Below the pieces are notes generated by a model. That model was not told the origin of the DNA. It ran no database searches and saw only the letters and a list, made by a program, of their open reading frames with translations. The position numbers and the translations under genes are program-made. 64,000 nucleotides of DNA from contig CAVXGU010000003.1 of assembly GCA_963761615.1 (NCBI GenBank), positions 1,736,001 through 1,800,000 on the forward strand, written 5' to 3'. Positions 31,000 to 39,882 of the stretch are shown here, piece by piece (the first letter of the stretch is position 1; each line of letters begins with the position of its first letter). The DNA comes from CAVXGU01 sp963761615 (GTDB lineage Bacteria > Acidobacteriota > Vicinamibacteria > Vicinamibacterales > CAVVIG01).

Positions 31000-31539
31000 C
31001 TATTCCTCGTGGCCTTCGCGCATTCGCGTGAGGAGCTCTTCTGCCACTGGTGTCAGCTCCTCTAGGCCTTTGGCGGCGTTGGCCGCGGCCTGAAGAATGC
31101 GTTCTACCTTCTGCTCGAAATCGCTTGAAGAAATGTTCGCGACGCTTCGAGCGACGCGAAGGCGCTCGTTGACTTCCGCGACAGCAAGGAGGCTCTGGTG
31201 AAGGAGTACTCCAGCAACTTGTCCGGCCGTCGCGCGTGTACCTTCCTCACGTATTGCCTCGGTGACTGAATCCAGCGCCGCCCACTCAGATTGTGTGAGC
31301 GTGATGCGACGAGCGATCACCGCTTCTTTTCTTGATGGGCGTCCACCGGTAGACGCTAGTTCTTGCGCTAGCTGTCGGCGAATGGCCGCAATCGAATACG
31401 GGCTGCCACTCGAAAGGCGAGCGTCTTCAATCCGAGATGCGCCAAGCGCTTCCTCGAGTTCCTTCGGCGAGACCCGGTCCAAGGTGGGACCCGTGTCGCG
31501 AACCTTTGCGTACGTCGTGCTCTTCCGCCTGTTTGTCAT
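31000..31539 (-). CDS. Hypothetical helical protein upstream of ImmA
   Basis: A 179-residue, mostly helical protein. Landmarks are DTGPTLDRVSPKELEEALGA, SIAAIRRQLAQELASTGGRP, RRITLTQSEWAALDSVTEAI and a C-terminal stretch of leucine- and glutamate-rich helices. The RRITLTQSEWAALDSV piece resembles a ribbon-helix-helix or other short DNA-binding start, so it may be the regulator cleaved by the adjacent peptidase. A GTG lies one codon upstream of the chosen ATG. It is the middle gene of a three-gene operon. Confidence 0.6.
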   Translation of the reverse strand: MTNRRKSTTYAKVRDTGPTLDRVSPKELEEALGASRIEDARLSSGSPYSIAAIRRQLAQELASTGGRPSRKEAVIARRITLTQSEWAALDSVTEAIREEGTRATAGQVAGVLLHQSLLAVAEVNERLRVARSVANISSSDFEQKVERILQAAANAAKGLEELTPVAEELLTRMREGHEE

Positions 31540-31701
31540 CACTGCTCAATCTTTGTCGAATTCGTTGATCCGATAGAATCGGGAATCGAACTCAAGCACA
31601 ACCTCTCCTTGATTCGTTTCACGACCAAGCGTGTGTAGAAACGTTCGCAGCTCCTTGAGTGAATCGTACCGGGTTGGTCGGAGACCTCATTTCTTGGGAG
31701 G

Positions 31702-32031
31702 ATGGGGTCTATGGGACGTCCAAGTCGGTTTTCGCCGGAGGTGCGTGAGCGCGCGATTCGGCTGGTGATGGAGCAGCGCCCGGCGCATCCATCGGAGTGG
31801 GCGGCGCTGCAGGCGGTGGCAACGAAGTTGGGCACCACGGCCGAGACGCTGCGGAAGTGGGTGCGGCAGGCGGAGCGCGACACCGGTCAGCGCCCGGGGT
31901 TGACCACGAGTGAGCGCGAGCGGCTGGCGGCGCTCGAGCGCGAGAATCGCGAGCTGAAGCGGACGAATGAGATTCTCAAGACGGCGTCCGCCTATTTCGC
32001 CCAGGCGGCGCTCGACCGCCGGCGGAAATAG
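31702..32031 (+). CDS. IS3-family OrfA (copy 1)
   Basis: A 109-residue HTH protein with the usual IS3 OrfA order: an HTH (GRPSRFSPEVRERAIRLVME, TAETLRKWVRQAE) followed by a leucine-zipper-like helix (RERLAALERENRELKRTNEI, LKTASAYFAQAAL). It binds the terminal repeats and is normally fused to OrfB by -1 frameshifting. An in-frame ATG at 31711 could also serve as the start. Confidence 0.92.
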   Translation: MGSMGRPSRFSPEVRERAIRLVMEQRPAHPSEWAALQAVATKLGTTAETLRKWVRQAERDTGQRPGLTTSERERLAALERENRELKRTNEILKTASAYFAQAALDRRRK

Positions 32032-32036
32032 CCGCG

Positions 32037-32929
32037 ATGGTGTCGTACATCGACGCCCATCGGGACCGGTTCGGGGTCGAGTCGATCTGCAGGGTGCTGC
32101 CGATCGCCCCGTCGACGTATCACCGCCATCGACAGCAGCAGGCCGATCCCGACCGTCGCTCGGCACGCGCACGCCGCGATGACACGCTGCGCGTCGAGAT
32201 TCAACGCGTGTACGACGCACACCACCAGGTGTACGGGCCCCGCAAGGTCTGGAAGCAGCTCCGGCGCGAAGGGATTCGCGTGGCGCGCTGCACCGTCGGC
32301 CGTCTGATGCGGGCGATGGGCCTGGCGGGCGCTGTCCGCGGACGCGCGTGGGTCGTCACGACGCACGCCGCCGACGGGGGCGGCCGGCCGACCTCGTCGA
32401 TCGGCAGTTTGTCGCGACACGGCCGAATCAGCTCTGGGTGTCGGACTTCACGTACGTCGCGACCTGGAGCGGGTTCGTCTACGTGGCGTTCGTCATCGAC
32501 GTGTTTGCGCGGCGGATCGTCGGCTGGCGCGTCTCCGCGTCGATGCGCACGGACTTTGTCCTCGACGCCCTTGAGCAGGCCATCTATGCCCGGCGCGGGC
32601 AAACGCTCAGCGGCCTTGTGCATCACAGCGATGCCGGATCGCAGTATCTGGCGATGCGGTACACCGACCGGCTCGCGGACGCGGGCATCGCGCCGTCGGT
32701 AGGGAGCCAAGGGGATGCCTACGATAATGCCCTCGCCGAGTCGGTGATCGGGCTCTTCAAGACGGAGGTGATTCGACGGAAGGGACCGTGGCGCTCACTC
32801 GAGGCCGTCGAGTTCGCGACGCTCGCCTGGGTGGACTGGTTCAATATGCGCCGCTTGCTCGGCCCGATCGGGGACATCCCGCCCGCCGAGTTCGAAGCGC
32901 AGTACTATGCCCAGGTCGCGGTGGCCTGA
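32037..32929 (+). pseudogene. IS3-family OrfB transposase (copy 1), frame broken
   Basis: The rve-type DDE transposase is complete but lies in two frames. The first part (SYIDAHRDRFGVESICRVLP, VYGPRKVWKQLRREGI) is read from 32037. From about 32385 the coding frame moves by one base missing or two extra to DLVDRQFVATRPNQLWVSDF, HHSDAGSQY and the Glu region GSQGDAYDNALAESVIGLFK, ending at 32929. The same break exists in copy 2, so it predates the duplication or is a shared error. If real, both copies need a transposase supplied in trans. Confidence 0.85.
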
Positions 32930-33372
32930 TTCAACGAATTCGGTCTCCGACGTTCCCGGTACGATTCATGAGATGTTGCTTGAACTCATCAGGACGTATG
33001 TAGGTGTAGGCCAGAACCGGGCTCTCCCAAATCAACTCGCCATCCTCCCGCACCCATCCTCCCTCGACTGGGGGCATGATCGTGACGCCGCCGCCAATCT
33101 CTCCGAGAAGTGTTGCCCCTCGCAATACCCAGCCCCTCTGGCCGGGAATGTCTCTGCCGTCTCGGTCTTTGCTGGGGATGTACAGCGTCAGGCATTGGAC
33201 TGACGTGCCGCCATCGGCCCCAAGAGCTTTGCCCAGATCCACGAGATTCAGGGTAGATCTTTTTGACTAAAAAGTCCATACTTAATGGTATGAAAGATCG
33301 GACTGACCTGCCGGGCGTTTTTCGGACCAGCTGAAGCTTGAGAGAATGGCGCCCTCGGGAAGCGAGGGAGCC

Positions 33373-33636
33373 ATGAAGAAGACCCGATTCACCGAAGAGC
33401 AGATGGTGACCATCCTGCGGGAGGCCGACGAGAAGCCGGTCCCGGAGGTGGCCAAGAAGCACGGGGTCAGCGCCCAGACGATCTACGGGTGGCGCAAGCA
33501 TTTCGGATCGCTCGAGCCCGCCGACGTCAAACGCCTACGGCAGTTGGAGCAGGAGAACGGCCGGCTGAAGCGGCTGGTCGCGGACCGCGATCTCGAGCTC
33601 CAGGTCCTGAAGGAGATTTCCCGAAAAAAATGGTAG
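33373..33636 (+). CDS. IS407-type OrfA
   Basis: An 87-residue HTH protein: MKKTRFTEEQMVTILREADE, HGVSAQTIYGWRKHFG, then a leucine-rich helix RLRQLEQENGRLKRLVADRD. It ends just after a run of seven A (33624-33630), a standard -1 slippery site that joins OrfA to OrfB in this group. Confidence 0.93.
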   Translation: MKKTRFTEEQMVTILREADEKPVPEVAKKHGVSAQTIYGWRKHFGSLEPADVKRLRQLEQENGRLKRLVADRDLELQVLKEISRKKW

Positions 33637-34547
33637 GCGCACGCGTGCGCCGGCAGCAGGTCGCGTATGCCCGATCGCGCGGTCTGTCAGGCCGCCGCGC
33701 GTGCGCCTTACTCACGATCGCGCGGTCCACGTTGGGATACCAATCGCGCCTGGCGGTGCGCGACGCGCCCGCCCTGGCGGCGATGCGACGCCTGGCCGCC
33801 CAGTACCCGCGGTACGGCTATCGTCGGATTCGGATCTTCCTGAAACGGGAGGGCCACGTGATGAGCACGGACCGCACGCACCGCCTCTGGCGCCAGGCGG
33901 GCCTCCAGGTGCCACGGCGACGCCCCCGACGGCGTGTGGCCACGGGCCGGCCGCGCCCGGTGCCGCCGACGGCTCAGAACCACGTGTGGGCCTATGACTT
34001 CGTGTTCGACACGTGCGCGAACAACCAAACGCTCAAGTGCCTGACGGTGGTCGACGAATGGACCCGCGAGTGCCTGGCCATCGACGTGGCGGGCGGGATC
34101 CGGTCGGGCCGCGTGATCGACGTGCTCACCCAGTTAGTGAGCCTCCACGGGGCGCCCCGCTATCTGCGATCGGACAACGCGCCAGAATTCGTGGCCCGCG
34201 CCGTGCTGCACTGGCTCACGGAGGCACGGATCGAAACGGCCCTCATCGACCCGGGCAAGCCGTGGCAGAATGCGACCGACGAATCGTTCAACGGCAAGTT
34301 CCGTGACGAGTATCTCTCCCTGAACTGGTTCCGCAATCGTATCGATGCGAAGGTGGGCATCGAGCAGTGGCGTCAGCACTACAACGCGATCCGGCCGCAC
34401 TCGAGTCTCGGTTACCTGACGCCCTTGGAATTCAAAGCCACCTGTGCAGCCGATCATGACGGAGGGCGCTCGCCGGCGTTGCCGGCTCGCGCTGACGAAC
34501 GAGAAGACCGAACTGAGACAACGTCAACTGGCGCCGTTCTCCAGTAA
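33630..34547 (+). CDS. IS407-type OrfB transposase
   Basis: A 305-residue DDE (rve) transposase. Landmarks are RRACALLTIARSTLGYQSRL, PRYGYRRIRIFLKREG, the first Asp in HVWAYDFVFDTC, the second in LRSDNAPEFVARAVL, and the Glu region NATDESFNGKFRDEYLSLNW, followed by HYNAIRPHSSLGYLTP. It is intact from the ATG within the A7 slippery site, so the element may still be mobile. The last ~30 residues after FKATCAA are less conserved. Confidence 0.95.
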   Translation: MVGARVRRQQVAYARSRGLSGRRACALLTIARSTLGYQSRLAVRDAPALAAMRRLAAQYPRYGYRRIRIFLKREGHVMSTDRTHRLWRQAGLQVPRRRPRRRVATGRPRPVPPTAQNHVWAYDFVFDTCANNQTLKCLTVVDEWTRECLAIDVAGGIRSGRVIDVLTQLVSLHGAPRYLRSDNAPEFVARAVLHWLTEARIETALIDPGKPWQNATDESFNGKFRDEYLSLNWFRNRIDAKVGIEQWRQHYNAIRPHSSLGYLTPLEFKATCAADHDGGRSPALPARADEREDRTETTSTGAVLQ

Positions 34548-34583
34548 TGGCTGGTCCGAAGAATGCCGGCAGGTCACATCGAA

Positions 34584-34835
34584 ATGGCTCATCTGCAGGA
34601 TCAGGGGATCAATTTTGCCGTCTTCGCCGCCGACGCCCGGACGCACGGCGACCGCGATCGTCAGGCGCTACTTAGCCGGCTCATGCTGGAGGCGCGGCGC
34701 AACAACCTGCGCGTTGACAAGGCCGCGCTCGCCTTCGAGGAGCACGGCCGGCTCACGTACTTCGGCCCGCCGGATCTCGTCCGGTACCTCGCGTCGCGCG
34801 GCGTCGGCCGGTGGACGCACACGCTCGACGTCTAA
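34584..34835 (+). CDS. Small hypothetical protein
   Basis: An 83-residue protein: MAHLQDQGINFAVFAADART, HGDRDRQALLSRLMLEARRN, NLRVDKAALAFEEHGRLTYF, then GPPDLVRYLASRG. The pattern suggests a mixed alpha/beta fold. The opening and the FGPPDLVRYL part recur in small proteins near ICE genes, but no function is known to me. The IS407-type right end is eight bases upstream, so the natural promoter has been lost. A TGGAGGATTT ribosome site links it to the DUF3892 gene 15 bases downstream. Confidence 0.55.
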   Translation: MAHLQDQGINFAVFAADARTHGDRDRQALLSRLMLEARRNNLRVDKAALAFEEHGRLTYFGPPDLVRYLASRGVGRWTHTLDV

Positions 34836-34850
34836 GCGGCTGGAGGATTT

Positions 34851-35126
34851 ATGTCGGACGCCCGCGTCACATGCATCACTAAGCCTGACCGCTTCAGCTC
34901 ACACGAGCACATCACGCATGTCGGCGGGCAGGGCTGGAAGTGGACCCGCGAAGACGTCATCGCGAGTATCGATGCCGGCACGAACACGTTTCATGTCATC
35001 GACGGTCAAGGCCACCGCTCAGAGGTCGGCGTTGTGAATCCCGGCAACGGACGCGCCCGTCACCTACGCACCTACGCCGACGGCATCTGGAACGACAACC
35101 TGCTGGCCCTGCCGTCATGCCCGTAA
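34851..35126 (+). CDS. DUF3892 protein
   Basis: A 91-residue protein that follows the DUF3892 pattern end to end: VTCITKPDRFSSHEHITHVG, GWKWTREDVIASIDAGTNTF, HVIDGQGHRSEVGVV, then LRTYADGIWNDNLLALP. These proteins are common cargo of mobile and defence regions and their role is unknown. It has a good ribosome site and is intact. Confidence 0.88.
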   Translation: MSDARVTCITKPDRFSSHEHITHVGGQGWKWTREDVIASIDAGTNTFHVIDGQGHRSEVGVVNPGNGRARHLRTYADGIWNDNLLALPSCP

Positions 35127-35451
35127 ACGCGGTCGGGTCCGGCTCGCTTTTGGCGCCCGGCCCACAGTTGTCGTCGGCACGGCGCTGAGGCTTTGGGTCT
35201 GGTCGGCGTCCGGGTTACGCTGAAGCGCCCCGCTGCTTTTTCGCCATTCGCCTCGCGAGCTCCATTTTCAGTGCCGTTCGTCGTGTCATCGGCGAGAATC
35301 GTGGGCGGGGAACGGCTTCCCGCTGAACTGCATGCAGTGCGGGCTGCGCCCCGAATACAGCGGCACCGGAAGGGGGCGCGCATTTCTACCGCCGCCTGGC
35401 GCACGGCGTCGTCGCTCTTCCACCCAGCGATGCGGATCGCCGGAGGACACC
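35127..35451. other. Intergenic stretch before the SMC-like operon
   Basis: 325 bases without a supported gene. One frame contains NCMQCGLRPEYSG near 35325-35365, a lone CxxC that might be the remnant of a zinc-ribbon gene, but it has no proper start. The promoter of the 35452-38047 pair should lie here. Confidence 0.45.
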
Positions 35452-35619
35452 ATGAGCACCGCTCCCAAGGACCTCGTCGCTGAATTCCGAAAGGAAGTGA
35501 AGGATAAGCGCCGCGGCGAGCTGGTCGACGTGTACATCGCGAAGCCGACGGCGGATGCAATGGCCGCAAAGGCCCTCGAACTCCTCACGGAAGACATCGA
35601 TGCGATTGAAAACCCTTAG
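35452..35619 (+). CDS. Small helical protein overlapping the SMC-like ATPase gene
   Basis: A 55-residue, charged, helical protein (MSTAPKDLVAEFRKEVKDKR, RGELVDVYIAKPTADAMAAK, ALELLTEDIDAIENP). A CGGAGGACACC ribosome site precedes it, and it overlaps the ATPase gene by 20 bases in another frame, which implies coupled translation. I do not recognise it. Small partners of this kind are frequent beside SMC-like ATPases of defence type, but the link here is only positional. Confidence 0.65.
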   Translation: MSTAPKDLVAEFRKEVKDKRRGELVDVYIAKPTADAMAAKALELLTEDIDAIENP

Positions 35620-38047
35620 CATCCGCGGCTTCCGGGGCTTCAACGAACCGCAGACCCTCGACCTCTCAGACCCGCTCGTGATCTTCGAAGGGCCGAACGG
35701 CAGCGGAAAGACGTCGATCGGCGAAGCCGTCGAGTGGCTCCTCTACGGTCAGACGCTCAAGCGCATGAAAGGAGACGACCTCAGCAAGCGCGAGTACGAT
35801 GGCTGCTACAAGAACACCCACTTCGCGGGGCCCGGGCTGCCATTCGTGGAGGCGACGCTCCTGGACGGAAACGGAAAGGAGCGCAAGGTCCGGCGGGAGC
35901 TGAAGGTAGACGAAAGCTCGGTGCTGACGGTTGACGGTACGCCGGCGGTCGGCCTCCGTGAGTTCGGCATCGGCGACGTACACGACCGGCCGCTCATCCT
36001 TCAACACACGCTTCAGGATTTCATCTTCATGCGGCCCAAGGCGCGGTACGAAGTGCTGTCCGCCATGCTGGGTCTCGAGCCACTCATCGCGCTACGCGGC
36101 GCAATCGAGTCAGCGAAGACTGAGTTCTCGAAGAAGCTCCCGGCACGCGCGCAACAGGCCCAGAGCCGTAGGAATCTCCTCGTCATGGAAATTCAGAACG
36201 AGCCGGTACTCAAGCCGGTGGCATCGCTCATCAGCTCAGGCGTCCTCCCTGCGGCCAAGACCCATCTCGACCAGGTGGCGCAGGGCCTCGTTCCTCCCGG
36301 GTCACCGGACGTTCTGCAGGCGCTCAAGGCAGTCAAGGCCGCGAAGGAAAGGGCGCAGCTCGATTGGGGCAGATTCTCGGCGACAGTGATTTCGACGCCG
36401 GCACAGAGCCCGGTGTTTTCTCTCCTCCTGCCACTCGATGAGCGCATCACGAAAATTCAAGCACACCTCGCGGCAGCCGCGAGCGCGGTGGCGAGCCAGC
36501 CTGGGACACGCGAGCAGGACCCTCAGCGGCGCCAGTTCTATCACCTAGGCCTCGGGATGCTGGACGCCGGCCATTCGGAGAACTGTCCCTTCTGCGCCGC
36601 AGCGAGCCTCACACCGGAACGCGTCGCGGCGATTCGCGAAGCGGTGCGCGACACGGCAGCGGGCGCCACGGCCATCGAGCAGGCCCTGGCGGAGGTGCGC
36701 GGATTCCTCACCGACCTGACAAACCACGGCGCGGAAATCGCGAAGGCAATGCCGACGCAGGCCGGCGACGCCGACGTCCAGAAGATCCGTGACATTGCCG
36801 GCCCTTCCGCCGAGGCATTCTTGGCATCGAGCGACGCCCTGAAGGCGCAGCTTGCCGGTTGCCGCTCCGCATATGAGGAACTGAAGAAGGCCAGGCAGGC
36901 GATTGAGGGAGCCCTCACCGGCGGAAGCGTACCTTCGGCTTCCGAGCTCGGCACGGCCACCACGCGCTATAAGTCGGAGGTGTCGTCTCTGCCGGCGCTG
37001 GTGAATGCCTACGCTGCGAACTACACGCAACTGGACCCGACCATCAAGGCCGGGCTCGCCTCGTCCGCGGACGTCAAGAAGCTCGAGCGCACGATTTCAG
37101 CCCTCGAGCAGTGGAAGGACGTCCGGATCGCACAAGCCGTCCGGGACTTTGACCAGCGCTTCGCCGGTCTCATCGACAACGTGAGGGATTTCACGAAGAA
37201 GAAGCAGAAGGAGGTCCTCGCCAGTCGGGACCAGGAGATAAAGGACTGGTACGCCATGCTGAACCCCTCATCGGATGTCGGATACGACGGAATGAACCCC
37301 GCGACTGACAACCTTGAACTGCGCGCCCGCTCGTACAAGAAGACGATGTTCGCGGCGCCGAACCTGAGCATGAGCCAGCTGAATTGTGTCGGTCTTGCAG
37401 TCTATCTCGCCTGCGCCACGCGCCCGGGCACGCCGTTCAGGACGCTGCTCATCGACGACCCGGTCCAGTCGATGGACGACGAGCACACCGAAGCGTTCAA
37501 AAAGCAGGTCATCGAGAAGCTCCTCGACGGAGGATTCCACGTCGTGCTGCTCACACACATGCATCCTCTCGCGGAGGACGTCGCATCACTCTATCGTGCC
37601 CGCGGTGCCGAGCTATACAAGATGAGCCAGTACTCGGTCTCGGGGCCGTCCATCGACTGGAAAGGCCCGGAGATCACTCGGCTGCTGGAGGCGGTGCGCA
37701 AGAACAAGGACGGGAACGACCAATACCGGAAGCAGGCGACGCGCGACCTGCGGTATTTCGTGGAGCGCTTTTCGAAGGACCTGTTTAAGGCACAGACCGG
37801 CGGCACGGTGTCCAAGCGGTACGAAAACAAGAGCTGGGGCGAGCTCCGCGACCTGTTGCGCCGATGTCCCAATTTCGACGCAAAGGATGAGCCGAAGCTC
37901 GAGGACACGTTCAACGTGATGAGCCGGCACATGCATCCCGACGACACGGTGCCGCAGCCGATTCTTGGCAGCGCGCAGCTCACCGCGCACTATCGGACGA
38001 TGAGCGAGCTCCTCGACAAGTACAAGCCTGTCCTCGGCCTGAAGTAG
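35600..38047 (+). CDS. SMC/Rad50-like AAA ATPase with zinc-hook-type CxxC
   Basis: An intact 815-residue protein. The ABC head is split: Walker A GPNGSGKTS at 31-39 and, at the far end, the signature-like LSMSQLNCVGLAVYLACATR followed by Walker B TLLIDDPVQSMDDEH near 616-630 and a His-containing switch (VVLLTHMHPLAEDV). Between them lie coiled-coil-like segments around CPFC at 329-332, a single CxxC as at a Rad50 or RloC zinc hook. The C-terminal ~150 residues (RYFVERFSKDLFKA, MSRHMHPDDT) form an extra domain that might be the effector. It probably works with the 55-residue partner in DNA sensing or defence; this is inference. Confidence 0.8.
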   Translation: MRLKTLSIRGFRGFNEPQTLDLSDPLVIFEGPNGSGKTSIGEAVEWLLYGQTLKRMKGDDLSKREYDGCYKNTHFAGPGLPFVEATLLDGNGKERKVRRELKVDESSVLTVDGTPAVGLREFGIGDVHDRPLILQHTLQDFIFMRPKARYEVLSAMLGLEPLIALRGAIESAKTEFSKKLPARAQQAQSRRNLLVMEIQNEPVLKPVASLISSGVLPAAKTHLDQVAQGLVPPGSPDVLQALKAVKAAKERAQLDWGRFSATVISTPAQSPVFSLLLPLDERITKIQAHLAAAASAVASQPGTREQDPQRRQFYHLGLGMLDAGHSENCPFCAAASLTPERVAAIREAVRDTAAGATAIEQALAEVRGFLTDLTNHGAEIAKAMPTQAGDADVQKIRDIAGPSAEAFLASSDALKAQLAGCRSAYEELKKARQAIEGALTGGSVPSASELGTATTRYKSEVSSLPALVNAYAANYTQLDPTIKAGLASSADVKKLERTISALEQWKDVRIAQAVRDFDQRFAGLIDNVRDFTKKKQKEVLASRDQEIKDWYAMLNPSSDVGYDGMNPATDNLELRARSYKKTMFAAPNLSMSQLNCVGLAVYLACATRPGTPFRTLLIDDPVQSMDDEHTEAFKKQVIEKLLDGGFHVVLLTHMHPLAEDVASLYRARGAELYKMSQYSVSGPSIDWKGPEITRLLEAVRKNKDGNDQYRKQATRDLRYFVERFSKDLFKAQTGGTVSKRYENKSWGELRDLLRRCPNFDAKDEPKLEDTFNVMSRHMHPDDTVPQPILGSAQLTAHYRTMSELLDKYKPVLGLK

Positions 38048-38209
38048 CCTGAGAGAGAGCGGCGATACTTGTCCGTCAATGCTCCACGCGGATGGTTTTC
38101 GCCGATTCGAGGCGAAGGACATTGGCGACGGCACACTTAGGAAATGGCGCTCTCCGCATCCTCAATTGCGAGGCCTTTAACGCTTACGACCAAAGCCGAA
38201 GTAGGGACG

Positions 38210-38590
38210 ATGGCTAGAATCAAGACGTACGAGCCCCGGTGCCCTTCCACTTGCGCAGGTGGAATCTTTCAGAGGATCTCCCGAGTTACCCCCGACTTCG
38301 TGGAGATGCCCTCCGAAGTGATGGCGTTGCGCGGCGACAACGACGAGTTGTGGCGTTGTTCGTACTGCGGCGTTGTTTGGTTTCAGAAGAGTTCACGCAA
38401 GGCGGGCTTCGAGCCACTATGTGTCGGGTTCTACAACAGCGCCATCGCTGGAGCGGGCTTCCACCCGATTGACCCTCGAGAGGCGGAAATTCGGCCAGAG
38501 CACATGAAGGCGTTCTGGGAACAGCGTTCGGAGCAGCTCGCCAGGCGGCGGCGCGCCGCCGCTACTCGTCCACGTCGTCGCCGCAGGTAG
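38210..38590 (+). CDS. Small zinc-ribbon protein of unknown function
   Basis: A 126-residue protein: MARIKTYEPRCPSTCAGGIF, then a CSYC pair in ELWRCSYCGVVWFQKSS, and a very basic tail. The two Cys pairs (CPSTC, CSYC) could form one zinc site. I chose ATG 38210 because the upstream in-frame residues lack conservation features. It follows the ATPase gene by 160 bases on the same strand. Nothing more can be said of its role. Confidence 0.55.
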   Translation: MARIKTYEPRCPSTCAGGIFQRISRVTPDFVEMPSEVMALRGDNDELWRCSYCGVVWFQKSSRKAGFEPLCVGFYNSAIAGAGFHPIDPREAEIRPEHMKAFWEQRSEQLARRRRAAATRPRRRRR

Positions 38591-38904
38591 CTGGGTCTGA
38601 TTTGGGCCTCCGATCGGCGGAAGGGCAGAATCGGATCGGAACGGGCGGGTGTCGAAGCTGGCAGAGTTCAGGCCAGTTTTCGAATGGTTGCCACGCGGGA
38701 CGCAGGGGCGAATCCAACCCACTTCGGCACGGCGACCGCTAAGCCGCTGTCCAGCAGAACTCCAAATACAGTCGGTTGCGGGCCCCCGCAAGCAACCCCT
38801 TTCCCGATAAACACTGATGGAAACATGCTGCCGCCTGGACTGACGCCGGGAGGACCGGTTCAATTGTTCGATGCGGACGCCTGCAGACGTAGAATCCGAC
38901 GCTG
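38591..38904. other. Intergenic stretch, nothing recognised
   Basis: 314 bases between the zinc-ribbon gene and the DUF4236 gene. No open frame with a ribosome site or family features, and no clear terminator hairpin with T-run. Confidence 0.45.
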
Positions 38905-39228
38905 ATGGGCCTTCGCTTCTACCGCCGCGTCCATCTGGCGCCGGGGCTGTCCGTGAATCTCTCTGGGTCGGGGCCGAGCCTGTCCTTCGGGGTGAGGGGC
39001 GCGCACGTCACCGTCGGGCGGCGCGGCGTCAGTCGGACCGTCGGCATTCCAGGGACTGGTCTTTTCTACACGTCACGACAGGGATATCACACGGGGTGCC
39101 ACTCCGCTGCGGCGGACGCGCCGCGTCTCCCCGCGGAGCAGGCGGCCACTGATCGGCAGGCGGAGCGGACGGTGCTGCTGGTTATGCTGGGCGTGGCCAT
39201 CGGGTTGGCGATTGCCTGGCTCCTGTAG
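38905..39228 (+). CDS. DUF4236 protein with C-terminal membrane anchor
   Basis: A 107-residue protein. The N-terminal ~55 residues match DUF4236: MGLRFYRRVHLAPGLSVNLS, then GSGPSLSFGVRGAHVTVGRR, then IPGTGLFYTSR. A single transmembrane helix (VLLVMLGVAIGLAIAWLL) closes the protein. DUF4236 is found in prophage and plasmid cargo and has no assigned function. It probably sits in the inner membrane with the small beta domain in the cytoplasm. It is monocistronic as far as can be seen. Confidence 0.85.
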   Translation: MGLRFYRRVHLAPGLSVNLSGSGPSLSFGVRGAHVTVGRRGVSRTVGIPGTGLFYTSRQGYHTGCHSAAADAPRLPAEQAATDRQAERTVLLVMLGVAIGLAIAWLL

Positions 39229-39290
39229 GTCGCCCTCGTCCGGGCGTGCAGACCCGACTGCATTGGATGCTCTCCGCTATGGCGCGTTGA

Positions 39291-39623
39291 TCACTGGCAC
39301 GCTAGAGCCCGGCATCGAACGGCGGTGGGTAGAGCGCCCGCCACCCCAACCGCTGGCTGGTTCATTTGATCAAGCCAGGGCCACACGAACAGCGCGACGA
39401 TGCGGCACCGGCGAGCGGCCGCGATCGCGAACGCACCCACAGATTCGCCATCCTCGGCGACCCACGCTCGGCCATCGCCCGCAAGCAGGGCGGTGATGCT
39501 GGCCGGGGTCACGCCGGCGGGGGCGAGTTCGTCGAGCGACATACGGTTCTCGGCAACGCTCGCACGGATCTCGAACATCGGAGGGGCGTCGGCCGGCTGG
39601 GCAAGGCGAATGAGGATGGTCAT
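39291..39623 (-). pseudogene. GNAT-family N-acetyltransferase, C-terminally disrupted
   Basis: From ATG 39623 the frame reads MTILIRLAQPADAPPMFEIR, ASVAENRMSLDEL and AWVAEDGESVGAFAIA, matching the first half of a GNAT acetyltransferase. After RIVALFVWPWL the conserved acetyl-CoA pyrophosphate loop (R/QxxGxG/A) is absent and the sequence becomes Ala/Pro-rich to the stop at 39291. The catalytic half is thus lost or out of frame, so the product is probably inactive. It is oriented against its neighbours. Confidence 0.6.
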
Positions 39624-39882
39624 CTGATAGACCGGGACGCCTGCTTGCAGGTCCTCCTTGCGCAGCCGATCCGGAACAGTTCTCGACCGCCGCGAAGCCA
39701 CCAATACTGCTGCTGCCACAACGACCGGTAATAATCCGGCGGCAGCCACCGAGCAGCCGGCATGGGCAGACTCCCGATCTGCCGGAAGCTCTGTACTTTG
39801 GCGCTCCCGCCCGATATTATCGTTGATGCCGTGCACCGTCGGCACGATCTGCGCGGTGCGATGTCAGTTGAGGACCTCGCCC

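Larger units (their letters stand above)
31660..32968. mobile_element. IS3-family element, copy 1 (with TGAG duplication)
   Basis: A 1309-bp element with ~27-bp terminal inverted repeats starting TGAATCGTACCGGG (24 of 27 matching) and a 4-bp TGAG target duplication at 31656-31659 and 32969-32972. It carries orfA and orfB on the plus strand. A second copy at 61335-62643 differs at one visible base (C at 32518, T at 62193). Confidence 0.93.
31546..33242 (-). pseudogene. Conserved small protein gene split by the IS3 element
   Basis: Removing the element (31660-32968) and one copy of its TGAG target duplication joins two in-frame pieces. The upstream piece runs VDLGKALGADGGTSVQCLTL, YIPSKDRDGRDI, ...SPVLAYTYIRPDEFKQHL. 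The downstream piece continues KELRTFLHTLGRETNQGEVV, LEFDSRFYRINEFDKD, then stop at 31546. The restored ~130-residue protein resembles a common uncharacterised family of element-borne proteins with YxPDKDRDG near the start and FLHxLGRExNQGE near the end. It starts at GTG 33242 and precedes the 179-residue gene by a few bases. Confidence 0.75.
33304..34576. mobile_element. IS3-family (IS407-type) element
   Basis: Terminal inverted repeats of 27-28 bp starting TGACCTGCCGG and ending CGGACCAGC lie at 33304-33331 and 34550-34576. Between them are orfA and orfB on the plus strand. No target duplication is evident (GGAC on the left, CATC on the right). The right end lies 8 bases before the start of the small gene at 34584 and has replaced whatever preceded it. 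Confidence 0.9.
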
